From Erysipelothrix rhusiopathiae (GTDB taxonomy: Bacteria > Bacillota_I > Bacilli_A > Erysipelotrichales > Erysipelotrichaceae): DNA of 64,000 nt. The position numbers and the translations under genes are program-made. Below are positions 59,625-64,000 of the stretch, piece by piece. The stretch covers positions 1,426,001 through 1,490,000 of the forward strand of contig NZ_LR134439.1 of NCBI RefSeq assembly GCF_900637845.1, written 5' to 3'. Every line of letters starts with the position of its first letter. Position 1 is the stretch's first letter. The notes beneath the pieces are model-generated. The model made no database searches. It was not told the DNA's origin and was given only the letters and a program-made list of their open reading frames with translations.

Positions 59625-61287
59625 GGAAGCAAAAAAACCAATCATAGCGACGGTTTTTTATAAGTGGTTGGCGTTAATTGCAAACATCATATTAACGCAC
59701 GTTTTCGTGATGATTTTAGTAGACATAAATTTGGGATCGCCGCTTGAGATACCCTTTTATTTCTGGATAGCTCTTCTAATAAAGGGCATTGCGCTTTATA
59801 AAAGTTCGCGGGCGATGCACCAAACGAGCTCATGTGTCAAAATTAAGATGCGATCACTTATTTTTGGGAAATTATTTGAACTGGGATCGGATTATCAAAC
59901 CGTATTATCAAGTAGTGAGATTACGCAAGTATCAACAGAAGGCGTTGAACAACTTGAAAATTATTTTGCGCTTTATACACCACAATTTATATATAGCTTA
60001 CTTGCGCCACTAACACTTTTTGTGTTTTTACTTCAGTATTCCTTTAAGGTTTCATTAATCTTGTTTATTTGCGTACCCTTAATTCCAATTTCTATTATCA
60101 TTGTTCAGAAGTTCGCAAAAAAATTACTCAATAAATATTGGTCACAATATACAAGCTTGGGAGATCATTTTCTTGAAAATTTACAAGGTCTTACGACTCT
60201 AAAAGTTTTCGATGCAGATGGTTTACGACAAGATTTAATGGATGAAGATGCGGAATCATTTCGCAAAGTAACAATGCGTGTTCTTATAATGCAATTAAAT
60301 TCAATATCTGTCATGGATCTCGTTGCTTACGGAGGCGCGATGTTGGCACTTGTAGTTTCAGTGTTTACCTATAAATCCGGATCGCTATCTTTAACGGGTA
60401 TGTTAATGTTTATTTTACTTTCATCTGAATTTTTTATTCCCATGCGTCAACTGGGTTCCTACTTTCATATTGCGATGAACGGTATGGCAGCAAGTGAAAA
60501 AATGTTTAAATTACTTGCGACGGATGCAGGATGCAAGAAAATATTATCAGATTCTTTTAGTGAAAAAGGATACGTGGTCGATAATGTTTCGTTTTCATAT
60601 GCGGATACCAATGTGTTATCAAATATTAATTTTTGTGCGGAATATCGTGAATTTATTGGTATTGTAGGTGAGAGCGGATCGGGAAAAAGTACGCTTGTTT
60701 CATTACTTATGGGACGTATTCTTCCTAAGTCAGGGCATCTCTATTTTGGAGATCAGGAGATTAATTGCAGTCAACTTTATAAACATGTCACATACGTAAG
60801 TCATGACAGCATCATCTTTAAAGGATCTGTACGCGAAAATCTTATGATGGGTGGGTCATATTCTGATATGGAACTTGAAGGGTGCTTGAAACGTGTGAAT
60901 CTCGAATTGAACCTCGATCACGAAATTAAAGAACGCGGATCAAATCTTTCAGGTGGACAAAAACAACGCTTGGCCATTGCTCGTGCATTAGTTCATGATA
61001 CGCCATTCTACATTTTTGATGAAGTGACCTCAAATATTGATGTTGAAAGTGAGATGATTATCCTCGATACAATTCAACAGCTACGTCAAGACGGTAAAGG
61101 TATTATTATGATTTCGCATCGTCTCGCGAATTGTTTTGAATGCGATCGTATTTATGTACTTGATAAGGGCGAAATTGTTCAGTGTGGTGAACATGCTTCA
61201 TTAATGCAAACACCAGGACTCTATCAAGAACTGGTCAAGGCGCAACAAAATCTTGAACAGTATTTATTTCTAAAGGAGGGTGAATGA
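59593..61287 (+). CDS. CydD-like ABC transporter (fused permease/ATPase)
   Basis: The 564-residue half-transporter has six N-terminal membrane helices and a C-terminal ATPase: Walker A GIVGESGSGKSTLVSLLM, signature LSGGQKQRLAIARAL, Walker B FYIFDEVTSNID and the switch His in MISHRLANC. It forms a heterodimer with the product of the next gene (4-bp overlap). The arrangement resembles CydDC, which exports cysteine/glutathione and supports cytochrome bd, but no cydAB is near, so the substrate is open. The Asp-Glu-Val instead of DEPT is a minor deviation. Confidence 0.87.
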   Translation: MINIQLIKTVEEAKKPIIATVFYKWLALIANIILTHVFVMILVDINLGSPLEIPFYFWIALLIKGIALYKSSRAMHQTSSCVKIKMRSLIFGKLFELGSDYQTVLSSSEITQVSTEGVEQLENYFALYTPQFIYSLLAPLTLFVFLLQYSFKVSLILFICVPLIPISIIIVQKFAKKLLNKYWSQYTSLGDHFLENLQGLTTLKVFDADGLRQDLMDEDAESFRKVTMRVLIMQLNSISVMDLVAYGGAMLALVVSVFTYKSGSLSLTGMLMFILLSSEFFIPMRQLGSYFHIAMNGMAASEKMFKLLATDAGCKKILSDSFSEKGYVVDNVSFSYADTNVLSNINFCAEYREFIGIVGESGSGKSTLVSLLMGRILPKSGHLYFGDQEINCSQLYKHVTYVSHDSIIFKGSVRENLMMGGSYSDMELEGCLKRVNLELNLDHEIKERGSNLSGGQKQRLAIARALVHDTPFYIFDEVTSNIDVESEMIILDTIQQLRQDGKGIIMISHRLANCFECDRIYVLDKGEIVQCGEHASLMQTPGLYQELVKAQQNLEQYLFLKEGE

Positions 61288-62927
61288 TGGAAAAACGAAC
61301 AGGATTGAGCATTATGAGAAGTCTTGTAGGATTTGTGAGACCCCTTTACTTTCCGATGACGGGTGCCATTACCCTTGGTGTGCTCGGACATTTTGCGGCA
61401 ATTGGTATTCCTTACCTTTCAGCCCGGATTGTTGTTGAGATTATCAAGAATAATTCCATAACCTTCTTAATGATAATACTTGTGGGGTGTGGGTTGTTAC
61501 GAGCTGTTTTTCGTTATGGTGAACAAGCTCTAAATCACTTTATTGCATTTAAACTCTTAGCACACATTCGTCATGAAGTGTTTGCGAAACTCAGATCGCT
61601 AGCACCTGCGAAACTCGAAACAAAAGATCGTGGTAATTTAATTGCGATGATCACAAATGATGTCGAGTTGCTTGAAGTTTTCTACGCACATACCATTTCA
61701 CCGATTATAATAGCCGTGATTATTTCCTCAACGGTTATCACAACGATTGCTTTAAAAGCGGGTACACTTGCTTTAATTTCTGTTACTGCATTGGTTTTGG
61801 TAGGGGTAATTGTACCAATTATAACCAGTAAAATCGGAAATGAATTGGGTTTAGAAATACGAAATGATCTTGGGGACTTAAACACAAACGTATTGGATTC
61901 AATTCGTGGAATTGAAGAATTGGAACAATATCAAAATTCACAACGAACCATGGATTTACTTAAACAACGAACACATGACCTTAACGAAAAGCAAGATATA
62001 CTTAACCGATATCAAAGTATGATGCGTTTATTAGTTGATTTGATTATTATGATGTCAGGTTTCGCACTCCTATATTTTGGAAGAACCTTAGACTTTAATA
62101 TCTTATTGCTCGTGTTTACCTTACATATGAGTTCCTTTGGACCCGTGATTGCCCTGTCAAACTTAAGTGGTGATTTATACCATACACTTGCAAGTGGTCA
62201 ACGTATTCTTGATTTGTTGGATGAAAAACCACAAGTTAATGAAGTTTGGGACGGTACGAATGAGGCATTTGAGGAAGCATCTGTACGTGATGTGACTTTT
62301 AGTTATGACAACGAAATCATTTTGGATGAGATCAATATGACCATCACTAAAAATAAAATTATTGCTCTTACGGGAGAAAGTGGAGCCGGTAAATCTACAA
62401 TCCTCAAACTCTTAATGCGCTTTTGGGATGTGAATGAAGGAAGTGTTAATATCAATGATCAGGATATTAAATCGGTAACGACGCGCCATTTAAGAAGTAT
62501 TGAAAGCATGATGAGTCAAGATACTGATATATTTAAAGATACCATTAAGAATAATATTGCTTTCGTAAAACCGGATGCAAGTGATGAGGAAATTTATGAG
62601 GCGGCTCAACACGCTTCGGTTCATGATTTCATTATGAGTCTTCCTTTGGGTTATGATACGATGATGGAAGAGTTAGGAAGTAACCTATCATCGGGTGAAC
62701 GTCAACGAATCGGTCTTGCCCGTATATTCTTACATGGTGGTGATTTAATCTTGCTTGATGAACCCACAAGTAATTTAGATAGTCTCAATGAGGCTATCAT
62801 CCTAAAATCAATCGTTGAGTATAAACACAACAAAACGATAGTAATTGTTTCGCACCGTGCATCAACGCTTAAAATTGCGGATGAAGTATGGAACCTCGAA
62901 GACGGGAAATTAAACCCGATATTATAA
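61284..62927 (+). CDS. CydC-like ABC transporter (fused permease/ATPase)
   Basis: The 547-residue partner has six membrane helices and a C-terminal ATPase: Walker A LTGESGAGKSTILKLLM, signature LSSGERQRIGLARIF, Walker B LILLDEPTSNLD and VSHRASTLK. The signature LSSGE departs slightly from LSGGQ, often seen in one half of asymmetric heterodimeric exporters. AAGGAGGGTGA precedes the start, which overlaps the CydD-like stop. Confidence 0.88.
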   Translation: MMEKRTGLSIMRSLVGFVRPLYFPMTGAITLGVLGHFAAIGIPYLSARIVVEIIKNNSITFLMIILVGCGLLRAVFRYGEQALNHFIAFKLLAHIRHEVFAKLRSLAPAKLETKDRGNLIAMITNDVELLEVFYAHTISPIIIAVIISSTVITTIALKAGTLALISVTALVLVGVIVPIITSKIGNELGLEIRNDLGDLNTNVLDSIRGIEELEQYQNSQRTMDLLKQRTHDLNEKQDILNRYQSMMRLLVDLIIMMSGFALLYFGRTLDFNILLLVFTLHMSSFGPVIALSNLSGDLYHTLASGQRILDLLDEKPQVNEVWDGTNEAFEEASVRDVTFSYDNEIILDEINMTITKNKIIALTGESGAGKSTILKLLMRFWDVNEGSVNINDQDIKSVTTRHLRSIESMMSQDTDIFKDTIKNNIAFVKPDASDEEIYEAAQHASVHDFIMSLPLGYDTMMEELGSNLSSGERQRIGLARIFLHGGDLILLDEPTSNLDSLNEAIILKSIVEYKHNKTIVIVSHRASTLKIADEVWNLEDGKLNPIL

Positions 62928-62945
62928 ATTGATGGAGGAATGAAT

Positions 62946-63428
62946 ATGATTGGACGCATTTGTAGCATCGATAGTCAAGAGTACTTGATTGTTGAGCAGG
63001 AAGGTAATGTGATCTTCATAAGTACTGCTGATGATTTAGAATTTTTTAAGCGTAAATTTAAAGTTGAACATCTTCAAATAAATACTACATCGTGTGAGGC
63101 GATAGTGTGCCAGCTAAACGAGTATATACGTGGTGATCGTACACAATTTGATTTCCCATATAAGTTGTTGGGAACACCGTTTCAATGTCAAGTTTGGGAA
63201 GGACTTCAAGAGATTCCTTATGGATCTGCCATAAGTTATGAAGGCCTTTCTGACATCTTATTTGAAACACGCAAAACCCGTGCTGTTGCTCGAGCAGTCT
63301 CCCAAAACCCTTTATTGCTTTGTGTACCATGTCATCGTGTTATTGGTAAAAATGGAACATTAACAGGATTTAGAGGTGGGATCGAGTTAAAAGAGCGTCT
63401 TCTAAGACTAGAAAGGGACATGAATTAA
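62946..63428 (+). CDS. ogt: Methylated-DNA--protein-cysteine methyltransferase (Ogt-like)
   Basis: The roughly 160-residue suicide repair protein transfers alkyl groups from O6-alkylguanine to its own cysteine in LLLCVPCHRVIG (PCHR). Other family residues are VWEGLQEIPYGSAISYEGLS, the arginine finger in TRAVARAVSQNP and GFRGGIELKERLL. GGAGGAATGAAT puts the best-spaced start at 62946; the ATG at 62940 is only 0-1 nt from the site. It is the last gene of the DUF454-ABC run (18 bp after it). Confidence 0.92.
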   Translation: MIGRICSIDSQEYLIVEQEGNVIFISTADDLEFFKRKFKVEHLQINTTSCEAIVCQLNEYIRGDRTQFDFPYKLLGTPFQCQVWEGLQEIPYGSAISYEGLSDILFETRKTRAVARAVSQNPLLLCVPCHRVIGKNGTLTGFRGGIELKERLLRLERDMN

Positions 63429-63448
63429 AGTAAATCAAGGTTTTCATG

Positions 63449-63531
63449 CTTTTTTCTACGATCCTAATCGGATTTCTAGTAGAAAAATATTTTATATCAT
63501 TTATCAAAGGCCCACTTAAGAGTGGGTTTTT
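63449..63531 (+). terminator. Two hairpins after ogt, the second a terminator
   Basis: A first imperfect hairpin (TTTTCTAC...GTAGAAAA, 63450-63487) lacks a U tract. CCCACT-taag-AGTGGG (63511-63526) followed by TTTTTG is the likely terminator. Confidence 0.65.
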
Positions 63532-63540
63532 GTTTGTTTT

Positions 63541-63763
63541 TTGTTTACTAATGAAAAAAATCACATGTAATTTTGCAAATGCTAAGAATACAATTTGAAA
63601 AGGGTTAATTGTCCTACACGTATTCAAAAAAGCGCTTACAATGTAAATGTAAACATAGAAGGTCGAACAACCCATGGGAATTAGACTCTCTATGTTCGGT
63701 AATGAAAGTGTTCCTGATCAGTTCACTTTCAAAACCTAGAAAAAAAAGAAAAGAGGAAACGTA
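63541..63763 (+). promoter_or_regulatory. arcA upstream region with cre-like site
   Basis: AAAAAGCGCTTACA (63627-63640; complement TGTAAGCGCTTTTT) matches 12 of 14 positions of the CcpA consensus. The leader has inverted repeats GAAAGTG/CACTTTC (63705-63731) and GAACA/TGTTC (63664-63695). A TTGAAA (63595-63600) is followed at 17 bp by a poor -10. No ArgR box was recognised with confidence. Confidence 0.45.
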
Positions 63764-64000
63764 ATGAGCGCAATTAGAGTTACAAGCGAAATTGGAACGC
63801 TTAAAAAAGTTTTATTACACAGACCTGGTAGGGAGCTTTTAAACCTTACTCCCGATACACTAGAACGTCTTCTATTCGATGACATTCCTTACCTTAAGGA
63901 TGCACAAGATGAGCACGATAAATTTGCTCAAGCACTTCGTGATAACGATATTGAAGTTGTTTACCTCGAAGATTTAATGGCAGAAGTGATTAAAGATTCA
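63764..64000 (+). CDS. arcA: Arginine deiminase, N-terminal part (cut by window end)
   Basis: The 79 visible codons ([20 protein letters not shown], then [40 protein letters not shown]) match the start of arginine deiminase, which converts arginine to citrulline and ammonia for ATP and acid tolerance. The motif [15 protein letters not shown] includes the substrate-binding Asp. AGAGGAAACGTA precedes the ATG. The active-site Cys lies beyond the window. The cre-like site upstream fits catabolite control of the arginine pathway. Confidence 0.92.
   Translation, partial: MSAIRVTSEIGTLKKVLLHRPGRELLNLTPDTLERLLFDDIPYLKDAQDEHDKFAQALRDNDIEVVYLEDLMAEVIKDS

Noticed and set aside
1..64000. tRNA or rRNA genes, CRISPR arrays, prophage modules, toxin-antitoxin pairs
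   Set aside because: No sequence by eye met the criteria for any of these. The one small wHTH-like gene and the NERD gene stand alone.

Overview
The window is low-GC Gram-positive (Firmicutes/Erysipelotrichia-type) chromosome. Three things point, by inference, to Erysipelothrix (E. rhusiopathiae or a close relative): C-terminal arrays of about 20-residue GW/YY repeats like those of the Spa surface antigens, a set of large sortase-anchored glycan-degrading enzymes (hyaluronate lyase, beta-galactosidase), and strong A+T bias with classical -35/-10 promoters, AGGAGG ribosome sites and short U-tailed terminators. No rRNA, tRNA, CRISPR array or prophage was seen. One complete IS3-family element is present.

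Layout. 1-8.3 kb: the tail of a GW-repeat surface protein, a dus-recQ operon, a PTS-EIIC-like permease with a D-2-hydroxyacid dehydrogenase, an Ltp-repeat lipoprotein and an unknown LPETG-anchored protein. 8.5-20.6 kb: a complete citrate-fermentation island. It holds a CitO-type GntR regulator with citG, bioY-birA (biotin supply), citX-citC, and the divergent run citDEF, 2-hydroxycarboxylate transporter, oadA, oadG, biotin carrier and oadB. Citrate is imported and split by citrate lyase, and oxaloacetate is decarboxylated by a biotin-dependent Na+ pump. CitG, CitX and CitC build and acetylate the lyase prosthetic group, while BioY and BirA supply and attach biotin. An IS3/IS150-type element (20591-21876) sits exactly in the loop of the oadB terminator.

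21.9-31.3 kb: an exported Asp-box protein, an AlkD-like DNA glycosylase, a CBS protein, a DUF4256 protein, a 1533-residue surface hyaluronate lyase, and a T-box (Ile specifier) controlling a BrnQ permease. 31.3-44.5 kb: a DUF2513-like protein, a second GW-repeat surface protein, a NERD protein, an F420-ligase-like enzyme, LicD, a prolyl iminopeptidase, a HAD phosphatase, a MepB-like protein, a dicarboxylate/amino-acid symporter behind a terminator-bearing leader, an LPQTG-anchored C69 dipeptidase with a (PKTEE)n stalk, an AIM24 protein and a lipoprotein cyclophilin.

44.6-64 kb: a 2091-residue LPTTG beta-galactosidase with cre-like sites at its promoter, a GNAT acetyltransferase behind a 14-codon leader peptide, a YwaF-like membrane protein, an MFS permease with a LacI-type operator in its promoter, a CobW GTPase with an unknown partner, a LipL-like octanoyltransferase, an RluD-type pseudouridine synthase, a DUF454 protein overlapping a CydDC-type ABC exporter pair, an O6-alkylguanine transferase, and the start of arcA (arginine deiminase), cut by the window edge.

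Common themes are cell-surface glycan and peptide degradation feeding fermentation, catabolite control (cre-like sites before citD, the beta-galactosidase, the DUF454-ABC operon and arcA), and cis-acting control by RNA or operators (T-box, BirA operator, leader peptide, leader terminator). I found no clearly new multi-gene defence or mobile system. The most unusual items are regulatory architectures: a BirA operator nested inside a perfect 21-bp terminator stem, an IS in a terminator loop, and the GNAT leader peptide.
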